64,000 nucleotides of DNA from Owenia fusiformis (GCA_903813345.2 CAIIXF020000012.1:21092184-21156183); one strand, 5' to 3'. Positions 1-10,932 are shown, counted from the stretch's first letter. Program-made: numbers and translations. Notes: generated by a model not told the origin, from the sequence alone.

Positions 1-150
1 CTGAAACAGGTAAAAATCATTTATTTTAATCCATAAATTGACTTATTAGACTCCAGATGTGTCAATCTGGAGTCTATTGTCTTTGCCAGTATTCTTCTTC
101 TTTATTAGACTCCAGATGTAAATCTGGAGTCTATTACTTTTGTCATTCTT
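1..150. repeat. Two copies of a 12-bp-stem hairpin unit
   Basis: TAGACTCCAGAT and its complement ATCTGGAGTCTA form a hairpin at about 48-80, and the unit recurs at about 108-136 with intervening TTCTTCTTC-rich sequence. Related half-sites (aatctggagtct) recur near 32830 and 34215, so this is part of a dispersed repeat. Confidence 0.75.
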
Positions 151-345
151 CTTCTTTATTATTCTTTTTCTTAACACGTTTTCTCAATAACTAGAAGACA
201 TTGAGTCAAGACCTGTATATGGTCAATTTAGGTCCAGTATCTAGTTTCTCGGAAATTGGGTCAATTTTTTATCTAGGTCAAATCTTACATTTGTCTATTA
301 TCTTCCTCGTTATTTATAGAAACGTCTTCATCTTTTTTTCATCAT

Positions 346-529
346 GTAGCTTAGAAACAGCCCTTTCATAAGTGTGCCATCCGTTTTTTGATTACTCTTA
401 CCGATTTTGAAATATGGCGTCCAGAAAGTAGGTCAAAGTAGCTTAGAAACAGCCCTTTCATAAGTGTGCCATCCGTTTTTTGATTACTCTTACCGATTTT
501 GAAATATGGCGTCCAGAAAGTAGGTCAAA
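346..529. repeat. Exact 92-bp tandem duplication
   Basis: The segment from gtagcttagaaac to gtaggtcaaa occurs twice, at 346-437 and 438-529, with no differences seen. Such identity suggests a recent duplication or an assembly artefact. Confidence 0.9.
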
Positions 530-539
530 ATAAAAAGTT

Positions 540-720
540 CTCCAAATTTAACATATGAGTTATGAATTAGGGGTAGAATTTTGTCAGGAATCCGAATCTG
601 CAAACTAAATCTGAATCTGACTTCCGGTTCGAAAGTTATGGCGTTTTGAAATTTCGAGAAAAATCGATCTGATGATATCCTGATAGAAAGTCAAGAGTAG
701 CGAAGAAAATATTGAAAAAT
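540..720 (+). repeat. Dispersed repeat family E copy
   Basis: A sequence around gaatctgcaaactaaa, gacttccggtt and aaaaatcgatctgatgatatcc recurs diverged at about 31200-31440, 32200-32480 and 32600-32740. It has no coding potential and no ends I could define. Confidence 0.6.
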
Positions 721-724
721 GCAT

Positions 725-835
725 CCGTCCTTCCTTCCTATCCTGTCTGATCCTATCCTGTCTGATCCTATCCTTCCTATCTACCCTTCCTTCCTATTCT
801 ATCCTTCTTTCCTATTATATCCTATCGTTCCCATC
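725..835. repeat. CCTTCCTATCCTGTCTGAT-type microsatellite
   Basis: A pyrimidine-rich run is built from TCCTTCC, TATCC and TGTCTGATCC words and is visible by eye as an impure tandem repeat. Confidence 0.8.
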
Positions 836-1335
836 CATCTTTTTCTGGATGACTCGGCTTATTCTTATTATTAGAAACATCCCTGAGAATTTCAAATGAA
901 TCCCTCTAACGGTTTGGCTGGAAACCTGTAGACAAGCCTTGACAGACAAGATTTTAGGACAGGATTGAAAAAAATCTTAAATATCTCTAGAAACCAATTT
1001 ATGTTACATCATGATGTATGATTTTTACATCATGGTTTGTGAGAGCAAAAACATTTGTCTGAGTTGTATAAAGAATTGTTCGACTTGTCTACTCTATTCG
1101 ATGTAATTATTAAACAATGCCCAAATATACACATACAAGAGTGATTTTACTCATACGGAGTGTGCAAACTTGAACGAACCATGTATATGTATGAAATCAC
1201 ACATATTTCGCCATTACTTAGAGATATCTTTAAATATGGTTACATGATGCTACAATTATCTCAAGTGTTTATTGAAGGGAAGAGTAGATGGTAAATATTA
1301 CATTGTGACTGTACAGATTCATGATTAATATAGTG

Positions 1336-1380
1336 TTTGTTGGGAAATGCTTCTCCGTGGAGTTGCTGATTTTTAGTTTT
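1336..1380 (+). mobile_element. Fragment of family C element end
   Basis: The stretch ending ctccgtggagttgctg, then tttttagtt, matches the right ends of the longer family C elements at about 30090-30126 and 34080-34119. It is a relic without the rest of the element. Confidence 0.55.
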
Positions 1381-1638
1381 ACACCTAATAAATTTCATTT
1401 TGACCATGGGAGTATTTGCCCCTTAATACAACATTTCCTTTCAAGAATATTCCTTCGTCTCAGACCTATTTTATGTTTGCCCTTGGGCACAATTTATTTT
1501 GATACACCCTGTATGTTGCTGAGATTTTAATTCCTCATCATTTGACTTTGATACTTTTAATACAATGGCTTTGGAATTAAGAGTTTTAATGATATTCAGT
1601 TTTACTCCTGGACGATCTACTCGGGGCTGGTTTATAAT

Positions 1639-1807
1639 CAGGGGCGGATCTGGGAACCAACAAGGGGGGGGCCCAAATTTCAGGTCAGAGAAAAAAAGCT
1701 CCGCTAAAACATAAAAGTGGGCCCAAATTTTGTAATTTTGCGGCCCATTTTCTTCAAAATATTTGGGGCCTTAAGGCCTCTTTTGGCCCCCCCCCCATAC
1801 GCCAGTG
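1639..1807. mobile_element. hAT-like MITE
   Basis: The 169-bp element begins CAGGGGCGGATC and ends CCATACGCCAGTG, the GGCG-containing termini common in short hAT-type MITEs. ATAAT flanks both ends (1634-1638 and 1808-1812). The interior has G and C homopolymer runs and no ORF. Superfamily assignment rests on the terminal motifs only, since hAT duplications are usually 8 bp. Confidence 0.6.
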
Positions 1808-1812
1808 ATAAT

Positions 1813-3360
1813 GGTCAGTATATACTGTAAAAACTAAAACTTGACCAAATAATACTGCCCTAAATTATATTGGAACCATATATTCTTGGAACCATATCAA
1901 TACTTGAACTATTAAGTATTTCAAGATTAACAATATACAACACAGAAGCCTGGAGCTTGACAGGTTTTTGAATATTTTTTATTGAATAAAGATGTCACAT
2001 ATATTCACTATGTAAAAACAAATCAAGGAAGTTGGTATCATGTTTCTATTTTGTTCAATCTAGCTCAATAGATACATTAACAAATGTTTAACTAGACCAT
2101 TTGCTCAAACAAAAAATACCAATATTGTTGAGCAAATTACAAAATTTCCAAAAAAAGTTACAACTTCTTAATTTCCTTGCATTCAATGTAAACAAAGTTG
2201 CTCTTGTCATATGCAATAGGTGGTTTGTTAATTAATTGTTTTGATTTGATTTGATTTCAGTTCTTTTAAGAAAAGAACAATTTTGTCAATTGTATTTAAG
2301 GGTTATAGCTTGTTTGATTAATATATTCCTTTTTAACATGAAAAGAAAACATTTGTAGAAGTCACCAGGTCAATGATATGGGAAGTCTATAGAAGTAAAC
2401 ATTTCTTACTGAATTCTTAAAAGTTGACAAAACCAAGGAATAATTTCAAAACTTGAAGGGGAAATGATGGAGATGTTTGAAAAAAAGAATTAGAGAATCT
2501 GCCATGATGTATACAAATGTATTTTAAGTACCTGAATTAAATAGGATAGTACTGTATACAAAACTTGTATCAGTATAACACAGATGTAGAAAATGTCAAC
2601 TGTTAATATTTATCATAAAGCCATTTGGAATTATGTTGGATATTAATGTAAATCTGCTATATTTTCTGGAAGACTATAATCTGCTATTGGACTTATCAAG
2701 TACAAGGACTAATAGTCTATTATATATTGCAGCTTCAATCTGTTGAAGTTAATTAAACCGCATGACATCTCACTTTCAACACAAACATTACATCAAACTC
2801 TCGGCATATTCTTGCTCAAAAAAACATAGTGTGTATTCGCTAGAAAATATCGCAACTAGCAGTGAAGTAATATTATATAATCTGTTTAATGAGGTTTCTA
2901 GCAACATGTTGTCATTTGGTGTTAGTTTGAGATAGTTATTATGCACTAAAGCTATTAAAGCAACAGGGTCCAGGATAGTCTATTGATATTATGGATGATA
3001 ACCCTCATTTGAAAGATTAGGTAAACAGATAAGATCGATAGTTGTGATCTACATCAAAGATTAATGGATTTCATATAAATGCATAACTCAGAAGTAAAAT
3101 GGATATCAATGGAATCATATTGAGTGTGAGAGCTGTAAGCATATACATTTTTATTATTTATTTCTAGTTTTTATTAAAACAATTATAACATATCTACAAG
3201 GTTCTTATTTAGTGTGTATTACAGTGATTAAGTTTCTACTTACAAAAATTGTAACGTTTCAACATATAAAATTGTTAAACATGTATTAGTATATTTTTAG
3301 TAATTTTCTGAAAATATGTGGTGGCTATCTTGAAAAATGGTACCTTTTGCATCAGTTTGA
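1813..3360. other. AT-rich stretch without recognised features
   Basis: I read both strands here and found no exon with acceptable splice sites, no TIR pair and no strong repeat. Upstream exons of the coiled-coil gene could in principle hide in this stretch, but none was convincing. Confidence 0.5.
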
Positions 3361-3369
3361 CTTAACTTC

Positions 3370-4400
3370 TTAGAAGGGAGCTTCATCTTCACTCTTTCAG
3401 AGTTTGTCATTGAAATACATTTTTACAGTATTTGTTTATTTATAAAATGACACCCACCTTACGTTACATAACATTTTTGTCTATTAACATAGACTTGTTG
3501 TTATTTGGCACATTTAAAATAGACATAATGTGAAAGCACCTTAAGAAATTTAGGATGTGTAGCTCAAGTGGGTCAAATGTTATGAGCTTACAACATTTGC
3601 TAAATAAATGTCGTCCATTCCTTTGCAGACACTCATGGATTCTACACAAAAATGCCTCTCAGGTTTTGTAACATAACTTGATTCTGGAGACAACTAATAC
3701 AGTCAATTCTCTCATTATGTACGGATGCATCAATATAATAATAAATATTTTGAAAATAAATTCATTTGAAAATTACATTAAATACTGTCATATCTTCACT
3801 TGTCTGTACTTATACATTAAAAATACAGTTTTGAGACAATAAAAGCTAACTCTGGAGAGGTACCCAGGACTATAAACTGATCAGTTTTACTTTTACTTGT
3901 AAAGTTAGGGTTGGTGTTAGTATCTTGTGTTATCATTCTGCTTCTTAGGTCCTTATAGGCTGGACACTGTAATATAAAATGCTGTTCATTCTCTATTTTA
4001 TATTGATTGTACATTTCACATGTTCTTTCTTCATTGGGTGTAGGTTTTGTAAATCTTCCTGTTTCTAATTTTAATGGTAGTACATGTGTGCTTCACATCT
4101 TAATTTAGAAAATGTGCTTCTCTGATATCTTGGTAGGTTGATCTTGATATAACTTTCTGATTTAAGCTCATTTTGATTTATTTGTAAGTTCTCGGTTTAT
4201 TATTTAATCCAATTTTCAGCATCTATTTCTACATCAATACAGACGACTTTCTAAATATGATAATTTCCTCTGTTATCATTGCGTTGTTAATGAGCACACA
4301 TTTAGCATATGTTCCTTCTAGCTCACTGATTGGTTGACATTGATCAGTGTTTGTAGGTTTGAAATGATTTATGACCCAATCTGTCACTGGCATACTGCGT
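3370..4400 (-). pseudogene. LINE 3' remnant
   Basis: On the minus strand around 4040-3817 the translation reads NEERTCEMYNQYKIENEQHF then ILQCPAYKDLR, matching the Cys/His-containing C-terminal tail (HFLL.CP.Y..LR) of many non-LTR retrotransposon polyproteins. The rest is shifted or decayed, and no reverse transcriptase or endonuclease core remains. A homologous, also degraded fragment lies at 46985-47260. Confidence 0.65.
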
Positions 4401-5297
4401 ACAGGGTAGAAAAATGGGTCATTTTTATTCTATTTTACATTTTTTCCTAATGATAACTCTAAAAGTAGTGGATTGATCTTGTTAATATTCAATATATGAA
4501 TACCTAGAAGGATGCAGCCATTAATTCATATGTTATTTTAAGGTTTTTGCAATAACTGGAAAAGTAGTGCGGCTATTTTTGACATTTTGTACTGAAACCT
4601 TGGAAGCATTATTACACTTTCTAATGACCATTTGGCCATTTCGAAAAAAGGGAAGCAATGTGTTGTTTAATGCCTAGGTCACATTGCCGCCGGGCGCCGG
4701 CCGATGAGTAGTCATCGGCCGATTTCTAAATCGACCGGGCGCCGGTGACTTTTCACCGATGTCTTGATCTAATTGTGAGTGTGGTCACATTAGTACAGGC
4801 ATCGTACGGCGCCCACAATCAATTGAATCTGAAAGACATCGCACGGGTATCGCAAGGCTTTCTGCCGATGGCCGTACGGCACCCGCCTGGACATCGGTCG
4901 ATCTACAGGCCTCTAGATTTATACTTAATTCTTGTATGACCCAGTATGACTGTTCCACATGGCGTGAATGCAAGATTTGAAAACGAAATACTTCGATAGA
5001 CAGGACTTCCAGGATAATAATGTTTTCTTGCAATAAAAATCAGAAAAAGAAGATCCTCTTTTGAGTAAATAGGTTCAATATTTAGAAAAAATGCTGACAT
5101 GGGGTCCCTATTCATAATTTTTCAAATTGTTTGATTGATATTTTTACTATCATGGGTACTTCAATTGAAAGAAAACATTTTGTTTTAATAAAAACACTGT
5201 ATTTATGCCCAGAAAGTACTCATGGTGAAAGATATTGTCATGTATTTTGATTGTGCTTTGCACAACCCACTGATTGTGTCATGATAGATGGCGTTAC

Positions 5298-5402
5298 TGT
5301 ACAGCCTCGTTCTGAGTTATAAATAAAAGATGAAACAACATTAAATTATTCTCTATTGTTTATTACTCATTTCCACATAAATAGTTATCTAAGGATATAA
5401 CA
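5298..5402 (+). repeat. 5' LTR of the Ty3/gypsy element
   Basis: This direct repeat of 9514-9618 has TG...CA termini. It contains AATAAA and a TATAAATAAAAG run that could serve as polyadenylation signal and TATA box. The preceding TTAC is also shared by both copies. Confidence 0.88.
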
Positions 5403-5658
5403 AATTGGCAACGAGATAGTGTAAGAATCCAAGAATATACAGGACAGTCAGCGGTTATGCAATAGTACATATTGGAGCTGGAATTTAAGACTGAAATTGG
5501 AAAATTTTGGAAAATTCCCGAAAGCAAAACTGTGCCGTGTGCAAAAACAATTCCAGCGTGCTTGACAGGACCGCACAGCTCCGCGAAGCATATTATTTGG
5601 GAAGGATAAATAAATATATTTTCAGCTATACAAATTGTGAGTATTCTATGTGTGAAAT

Positions 5659-7038
5659 ATGGCCGAAGCCAACGTGGTTAACACAAACTTCTTAGCACAC
5701 TTTGACGGCTATGAAGAGTCTGAGGACTTCACATACTACATAGAAAGATTTGAACTGTATTTAGCTGCAAATGGATTACCCAAGGATAATGCCAGGGTAG
5801 TACCGATCCTCCTACATTGTATTGGTAAGAAACTATATCATACTATTAGAGATCTTGCTTCTCCTAGAAAACCTGCTGATTTGTCGTATGATGAGATTGT
5901 CAAAATGCTCATAGACTTTTGCAAGCCACCTAAAATTTCGATTGCGGAACGTCGTAAATTCATAAACTTGAAACAGGGTGACAATGACTCAATTATGGAG
6001 TTTGTTAAAAACCTGAAACATCTGTCTACTGATTGCAACTTCAAAGACAAACTGGATGAGCAGTTACGTGACAAATTCGTTAGTGGCCTCAAGGATGAAA
6101 ATACAGCCACTAAATTAATGGACCGCATCAAAGACAATGATAACATGCCATTTAATGAATGCGTGGAATTTGCTGTTCGTCGGGAAGTCTTATTTAAGGA
6201 ATCTAAGTCAATGTTCCATACCACGCAAAGTGAGTCATATGTAAAGACTGTCAGGAGTACATGCAATAGTCAGTGCTACCGTTGCGGCCGAAGTGGTCAT
6301 GACCCGGACAAATGCTGGTTTAAATCGACCATTTGTAATAATTGCGGCAAATTAGGACATATTTTGAGGAAATGCCGAAGTAAATCGTCCAAACAACAGA
6401 AACGAGACTCTAATGGTGATGAGGACAAAGCACAGAGAAAGCAACGCCATTCACAAAAGAAGCATAGTTCATCAAAACAACGAAATAAAGTTCATGTTAA
6501 GTGTGTCGATGATGTAAATAGTGATGATTCAGATTCGTCAGAAGACTACACAGTGTTGAAAGTGGCTTCTCATGATTCATCCAGTGATATCTTGTGTGAG
6601 AATGATAGTGATGCTATAATGATTAATCCGAAAATAAATGGTGAAATAATAGCCATGGAGTTAGATACTGGCTCCGCTGTTTCTATAATGCCCCATGATG
6701 TATATCTACAAAAATTTGCTGATGTGCAATTGTTGAAATCTAACAAGCAATTTTGTAGCTTTACAGGGGAAAGTGTAAAACCAGTTGGTAGAATTAAAGT
6801 GAGGGTCAAATATGAGAAACAATGTAAAATGTTACCAATATATGTTGTAAAACACACAAAGCATGTGCTACTAGGTAGAGATTGGCTGAGAGAAATTCAG
6901 ATCAATTGGAAAAATGTGATTCAAGGTAATCTGAAGTCGAAACCTGAAAATAAATCTGTATCTGAAGTCAATAATGTAAAAGCTAAGGTGGAATCTGTCA
7001 GTAGCCTTGACACATTGTTAAAGAAAGTGTGTATTTGA
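5659..7038 (+). CDS. Gag-protease of the Ty3/gypsy element
   Basis: This 459-codon ORF starts MAEANVVNTNFLAHFDGYEE. The N-terminal 190 residues are a helical Gag capsid-type region. Two CCHC zinc knuckles follow, CYRCGRSGHDPDKC (206-219) and CNNCGKLGHILRKC (226-239), which would bind the element's RNA. A Lys/Ser-rich linker leads to a retropepsin-like aspartic protease with the DTG catalytic triad at 336-338 and a later LLGRDWL motif. The frame closes with TGA at 7036-7038, just where Gag-Pol proteins of this class normally continue into reverse transcriptase. The continuation is in the +1 frame, so this is either a one-base mutation in this copy or a frameshift site. Confidence 0.92.
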   Translation: MAEANVVNTNFLAHFDGYEESEDFTYYIERFELYLAANGLPKDNARVVPILLHCIGKKLYHTIRDLASPRKPADLSYDEIVKMLIDFCKPPKISIAERRKFINLKQGDNDSIMEFVKNLKHLSTDCNFKDKLDEQLRDKFVSGLKDENTATKLMDRIKDNDNMPFNECVEFAVRREVLFKESKSMFHTTQSESYVKTVRSTCNSQCYRCGRSGHDPDKCWFKSTICNNCGKLGHILRKCRSKSSKQQKRDSNGDEDKAQRKQRHSQKKHSSSKQRNKVHVKCVDDVNSDDSDSSEDYTVLKVASHDSSSDILCENDSDAIMINPKINGEIIAMELDTGSAVSIMPHDVYLQKFADVQLLKSNKQFCSFTGESVKPVGRIKVRVKYEKQCKMLPIYVVKHTKHVLLGRDWLREIQINWKNVIQGNLKSKPENKSVSEVNNVKAKVESVSSLDTLLKKVCI

Positions 7039-7633
7039 CGGTACATTAGGTAAAATGAAACATATTAAAGCAGATATTGTACTGCAAGATGATGTAACAC
7101 CTGTGAGGTCCAAAGCGTACAGGGTGCCATATGCTGTAAAGCCAAAAGTTGACATGGAACTTGAAAGATTACAAAAATGTGGTGTTCTCACCCCAGTTAG
7201 TCATTCAGAATGGGCTACAGGGATTGTTTGTGTTCCAAAGTCAGATGGTAGTGTACGGTTGTGTGGGAATTATAAAACCACAATTAATCCAGTGCTGAAG
7301 CACGTGGCACCACCAAATATAAATGTAGATGATATTTTAGCAAGTTTGTCTGGAGGTGTCTCATTCTCTAAGTTAGACTTAGCTCATGCTTATAATCAAA
7401 TGGAGTTAACTGACACATCCAAACAATACTTGACTCTTACTACTCATAAAGGTCTGTTCATGCAAAATAGACTTGTCTATGGTATCACTTCTGCCCCGGC
7501 TATCTGGCAATCTGCCATTGAGAGAATTTTACATGGTCTTAGTGGGGTACAAGTGTACTTAGATGACATATTGATAACAGGTCATACAGAAGAAGAGCAC
7601 TTAGAAAATCTTGATTGTGTTCTGTCACGCTGA
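7031..7633 (+). pseudogene. Reverse transcriptase, fingers-palm part
   Basis: This frame opens in the +1 frame at about 7031 (VFDGTLGKMKHI), with a first ATG at 7055. It carries the expected motifs: VPKSDGSVRLCGNYKTTINP, FSKLDLAHAYNQ, GITSAPAIWQ and the catalytic YLDD box (nucleotides 7556-7567). It ends at a TGA at 7631-7633 in the middle of the domain, immediately after LDCVLSR, and the domain continues in another frame. The break looks like a one-base deletion. A functional enzyme would need an intact copy elsewhere. Confidence 0.9.
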
Positions 7634-9531
7634 ATGAATATGGCTTAAAATGTAAGAAATCAAAATGTGAGTTTATGAAAAGCTCAATATCTTACCTCGG
7701 ACATGTCATTAATAAACATGAGGTCCACAAATCAGAAAAGAAAGTGGATGAAATACTCCAAGTTAGTAAACCAAATGATGTCACTAGTCTCCGTTCATAC
7801 CTCGGTAAATTGAATTACTACCGTCGTTTCATACCAGACTTAGCGTCCGTGATCGCCCCTCTCAATGCTTTATTAGAGAAAAAGAAGTTTGAGTGGAATC
7901 AGAGTGCCAATAATGCATTTGAAAAATCTAAGAAAAAACTCATACAGTCAGGGTTTCTAGTCCACTTTGATCCCAATCTTCCCATCTCTTTAGCAACCGA
8001 TGCATCTCCAGTGGGAGTGGGTAGTGTCATATCTCATATCATGCCAAATGGGGAAGAACGTCCAATCCAATTCGCATCGCGAGGACTGTCGCAAGCTGAG
8101 AAAAATTATCCGCAAGTTCAAAGGGAAGCTCTTGCCATAATATTCGGTCTCAAGCGATTTTATGCGTTTTTGTATGGTCATAAGTTCATTCTATGGACTG
8201 ACAATAAACCCTTAGTTAGCATTTTTGGAGATAAACGTGATTTACCGATATTAGCTGCTGAGCGAATGCAAAGATGGGCAATGTACTTGGCTGGTTTCAA
8301 TTATGAAATACGGTTTCGTAGTAGTAAAGAAAATGCAAATGCCGATGCGTTGTCAAGGTTACCGTATAATCAGCCCACAGAAAACTTTGAGGAAGTGGTA
8401 GGTCATGTTTTTCACCTCGATATTCTTCCAGTTAGTAGTAGACAAATAGCGAATCAAACGAGAAATGACCCGATTTTGTCCAAAGTAATGAGATATACCA
8501 TTGATGGTTGGCCGACAAAATTACCTGAAAGTGAACTAGCTTTGCAAGCATTTTTTCATCGCAAAGACAAGATAACCATTGAACAGGGTTGCTTGTTATG
8601 GGGTTTACGTGTCATTGTCCCAACCAAATGTCGTTCTGAAGTACTTAGTGAGTTACATACAGGTCACATAGGGATTGTGAAAATGAAAGCTTTAGCTCGT
8701 ACGTATGTATGGTGGCCAGGTATAGATTCACAAATAGAACAACAAGCAAAATTCTGTGAACCATGTCAGAAAATCCAACAGAACCCCTCAAAAGCTCCGC
8801 TTCATCCGTGGATACCAGCTTCAAATCCATGGGAGAGAATTCATATTGATTACGCAGGTCCATTTGAAAATCGTAATTACCTTGTAGTGGTGGACTCGTA
8901 TTCAAAATGGCCGGAAGTGTTTGAAATGACATCTATTACTTCTGAGAGAACTATAAGAGTTTTGAGTACTTTATTCAGTAGAATGGGTTATCCACAGATT
9001 TTGGTGTCTGATAATGGTCCGTCACTAACATCTACCGAATTTGAGCAATATTTACAAATGCATGGAATTCAGCATAAATACAGTGCCCCCTATGAACCAT
9101 CCACAAATGGCCAGGCTGAAAGATTTGTAAAGTCATTCAAACAAGGTCTAAAAGCCGCTTGTATTGATAGTGGTTCGGCACAAACTAAACTTGACCGGTT
9201 TTTACTCGCTTACAGAAATGCTCCACATAGTGTCACAGGGGAGAGCCCTGCAATGTTAATGATGAAACGCCCCCTGCGTGCGCGACTAGATAATATTAGA
9301 CCAAGTCATAAAAATAAAGTCAATAGTCAGTTGCATAAACAGATGGAGTATTCTGCTAAACATTCAAAATTGAGAACTTTTGGTCTTGATGAACCTGTAC
9401 TTGTGAGAAACTATATAGGTAGTGAGAAATGGGTACCTGGAGTTGTCTCTAAAGTTTTGGGTCCTTTGTCATATCAAATTAGAGTTGAAAAGGGTATTTG
9501 GTATAGACATTACTGTACAGCCTCGTTCTGA
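7615..9531 (+). CDS. RT thumb, RNase H and integrase
   Basis: This long frame (638 codons from the first ATG) begins in the RT thumb (SYLGHVINKHEVH, YYRRFIPDLAS). RNase H follows with LATDASPVG, the REALAIIFGLKRF segment and LWTDNKPL. The integrase has an HHCC zinc-binding region (HTGHIG ... FCEPCQ), the DDE core (HIDYAGPF, LVSDNGPS and STNGQAERF supplying D, D and E) and a C-terminal chromatin-facing region. The order RT-RNase H-IN is diagnostic of Ty3/gypsy. The stop codon lies inside the 3' LTR. The true start is upstream, because the frame joins the broken RT. Confidence 0.92.
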   Translation: MCSVTLNEYGLKCKKSKCEFMKSSISYLGHVINKHEVHKSEKKVDEILQVSKPNDVTSLRSYLGKLNYYRRFIPDLASVIAPLNALLEKKKFEWNQSANNAFEKSKKKLIQSGFLVHFDPNLPISLATDASPVGVGSVISHIMPNGEERPIQFASRGLSQAEKNYPQVQREALAIIFGLKRFYAFLYGHKFILWTDNKPLVSIFGDKRDLPILAAERMQRWAMYLAGFNYEIRFRSSKENANADALSRLPYNQPTENFEEVVGHVFHLDILPVSSRQIANQTRNDPILSKVMRYTIDGWPTKLPESELALQAFFHRKDKITIEQGCLLWGLRVIVPTKCRSEVLSELHTGHIGIVKMKALARTYVWWPGIDSQIEQQAKFCEPCQKIQQNPSKAPLHPWIPASNPWERIHIDYAGPFENRNYLVVVDSYSKWPEVFEMTSITSERTIRVLSTLFSRMGYPQILVSDNGPSLTSTEFEQYLQMHGIQHKYSAPYEPSTNGQAERFVKSFKQGLKAACIDSGSAQTKLDRFLLAYRNAPHSVTGESPAMLMMKRPLRARLDNIRPSHKNKVNSQLHKQMEYSAKHSKLRTFGLDEPVLVRNYIGSEKWVPGVVSKVLGPLSYQIRVEKGIWYRHYCTASF

Positions 9532-9618
9532 GTTATAAATAAAAGATGAAACAACATTAAATTATTCTCTATTGTTTATTACTCATTTCCACATAAATAG
9601 TTATTTAAGGATATAACA
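9514..9618 (+). repeat. 3' LTR of the Ty3/gypsy element
   Basis: It matches the 5' LTR except for one C-to-T change near its end. The integrase reading frame runs into it: the last residues CTASF and the TGA at 9529-9531 lie in the first 18 bases of the LTR. Confidence 0.88.
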
Positions 9619-9683
9619 GATATGACCATCTAAAGTCACTTGCCATACTGCACGTGGTCTTTTCATCAAAGTGCACCCTGACC

Positions 9684-10088
9684 TTAATTCATTTTTAGAT
9701 CTTTCATATAGACAAATACTATGTCTAACTGTCCATCTGTTGCTATTAGCAAAATTCGATATTTCTGCATCTTTCTTTTGTCTGTTCTCTCAAAGAAATT
9801 GGCAATTTTTTCTTCTATTTCAAGTGGAGTACCCTCTTCCCTAGACACATCTAAATCTTCATCATCCACCAGCTCACTAGCATTGTTAATGTCTTTCTCC
9901 ACCTGTCTTCCCAAGGCCTTCCTCATATATGACCCATTGGCCTTATCCCCTCTATCCTTAGCCTTTGGCATATTAACTGTAATTGAGACAGTGAACTTTC
10001 GTATTAAAATTGTGACCCTTGAAAATACTGTACTCACAAAAACATTCAGAAGATTTTTAAAATAAATGATTTGTAATGGTATATGCAT
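9684..10088 (-). CDS. Unidentified acidic ORF
   Basis: This minus-strand frame has a likely start inside it at MPKAKDRGDKANGSYMRKAL. A charged helical segment follows (VEKDINNASELVDDEDLDVS, then IEEKIANFFERTDKRKMQKY). It lies in the right arm of the GC-rich TIR element and could be a remnant of that element's accessory protein. No recognised domain or catalytic motif is visible. The composition is protein-like rather than random, but coding status is uncertain. Confidence 0.35.
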   Translation of the reverse strand: MHIPLQIIYFKNLLNVFVSTVFSRVTILIRKFTVSITVNMPKAKDRGDKANGSYMRKALGRQVEKDINNASELVDDEDLDVSREEGTPLEIEEKIANFFERTDKRKMQKYRILLIATDGQLDIVFVYMKDLKMN

Positions 10089-10795
10089 GAGTGAATATAT
10101 GCATAAAAATGCATCACTCTATTCAATGTGTATGACAGATAGACATACACTATTAATGCCAATATAAAAACGACTAGATCAACCCAACCAGCCATTCAAA
10201 TGTGTGTCATTGTTTTACAGTAAGCCTAATCGTTCCATTTATGTTTTATAAAAAAATCTCTGACAGTGTGTAGTAATTATAATTTTTTACCTCATTAATT
10301 TTAAAACCTTTATATCACTGTAATCATCATTAAGATTTATCAAACAAATCAGCACGTAAAATCCCAAGATGACCGTGCGATGCCAACGGGCGCCGTAAGA
10401 TAATCGTACGATGACCGGACGGGACACGGCCGGGTAGGTACCGATGAGTTTAGTTGAGAAAAAATCGCCAAGACATCGGCAACTTTTATCTCCGCGATAA
10501 AACTCTGCCGGCGTCGTACAATGTCTAAAAATCGGCCGATGAGTGGTGATCATCGCCCGGCGCCCGTACGATGCCCGGGCTCGCCAGCCGATTTTGAACA
10601 AAATACTCATCGGCCGGGGGCCGTAGTGAAAATCGGAGCCTATGTGACCAAGGCATTACTGTGGTTTTTTCTCTAAGCCCCTTATACATACATGTACGTG
10701 TATATATACATGTACTGTACATTTGTTTACATCCTGGGAAAATTCAAAACATATGTCTACGATTTCTGGCTGTTTCATATGGTCATCTTTTTAAG

Positions 10796-10932
10796 GCTAT
10801 TTCACAAAACATGCTCCAATATTGCCAAAACATACCAAATATGAGCTCCCAGAATTCAGAAATCTTTGGAGCGATATGTACATCTACAACCCTAGAAGCA
10901 TCAGAGAGTTGAAACAAGAGGTTAGAAGAAAA
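10796..10932 (+). CDS. Exon 1 of the visible coiled-coil gene
   Basis: The exon is entered in phase 1 after a pyrimidine-rich acceptor (catctttttaag) and leaves in phase 0 at AAA|gtgaga. It begins YFTKHAPILPKHTKYELPEF, continues through NLWSDMYIYNPRSIREL and ends in a basic helix, KQEVRRK, which runs smoothly into the next exon's ELEESRQQ. A second possible donor at 10957 (AACT|gtgagt) is in phase 1 and would create a stop on joining the next exon, so the earlier donor is preferred. The aromatic, proline-containing start looks like a short folded or linker segment before the coiled coil. Confidence 0.72.

Larger units (their letters stand above)
5298..9618 (+). mobile_element. Ty3/gypsy (Mag-like) LTR retrotransposon
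   Basis: The 4.3-kb element has two 105-bp LTRs (5298-5402 and 9514-9618) that start TGTACAGCC, end GGATATAACA and differ by one base. Just inside the 5' LTR is a TTGGCAACGAGAT primer-binding-type site. Gag-protease, reverse transcriptase and RNase H-integrase follow in order, broken by two frame changes. No clear target-site duplication is seen. The very short LTRs and low divergence suggest a compact, fairly recent insertion. Confidence 0.92.
4672..10656. mobile_element. Paired GC-rich TIRs around a nested retroelement
   Basis: The left end (TGCCTAGGTCACATTGCC) and right end (ATGTGACCAAGGCA) are inverted copies, each followed inward by several hundred bases rich in CATCGGCCGAT and GGGCGCCG words, unlike the AT-rich surroundings. 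The ends resemble the MITE at 28962-29445, so this is probably a PIF/Harbinger-type element split by the Ty3/gypsy element. The flanks are TAA on the left and TTA on the right, not identical, so two separate elements remain possible. Without the retroelement it would be about 1.7 kb. Confidence 0.5.

Noticed and set aside
3464-3649. Minus-strand ORF MCRIHECLQRNGRHLF...
   Set aside because: It lies in the LINE tail region but has no recognisable motif, and the frame is short enough to be chance.
5838-6266. 142-codon minus-strand ORF opposite gag
   Set aside because: It is a shadow of the Gag frame with no domain of its own.
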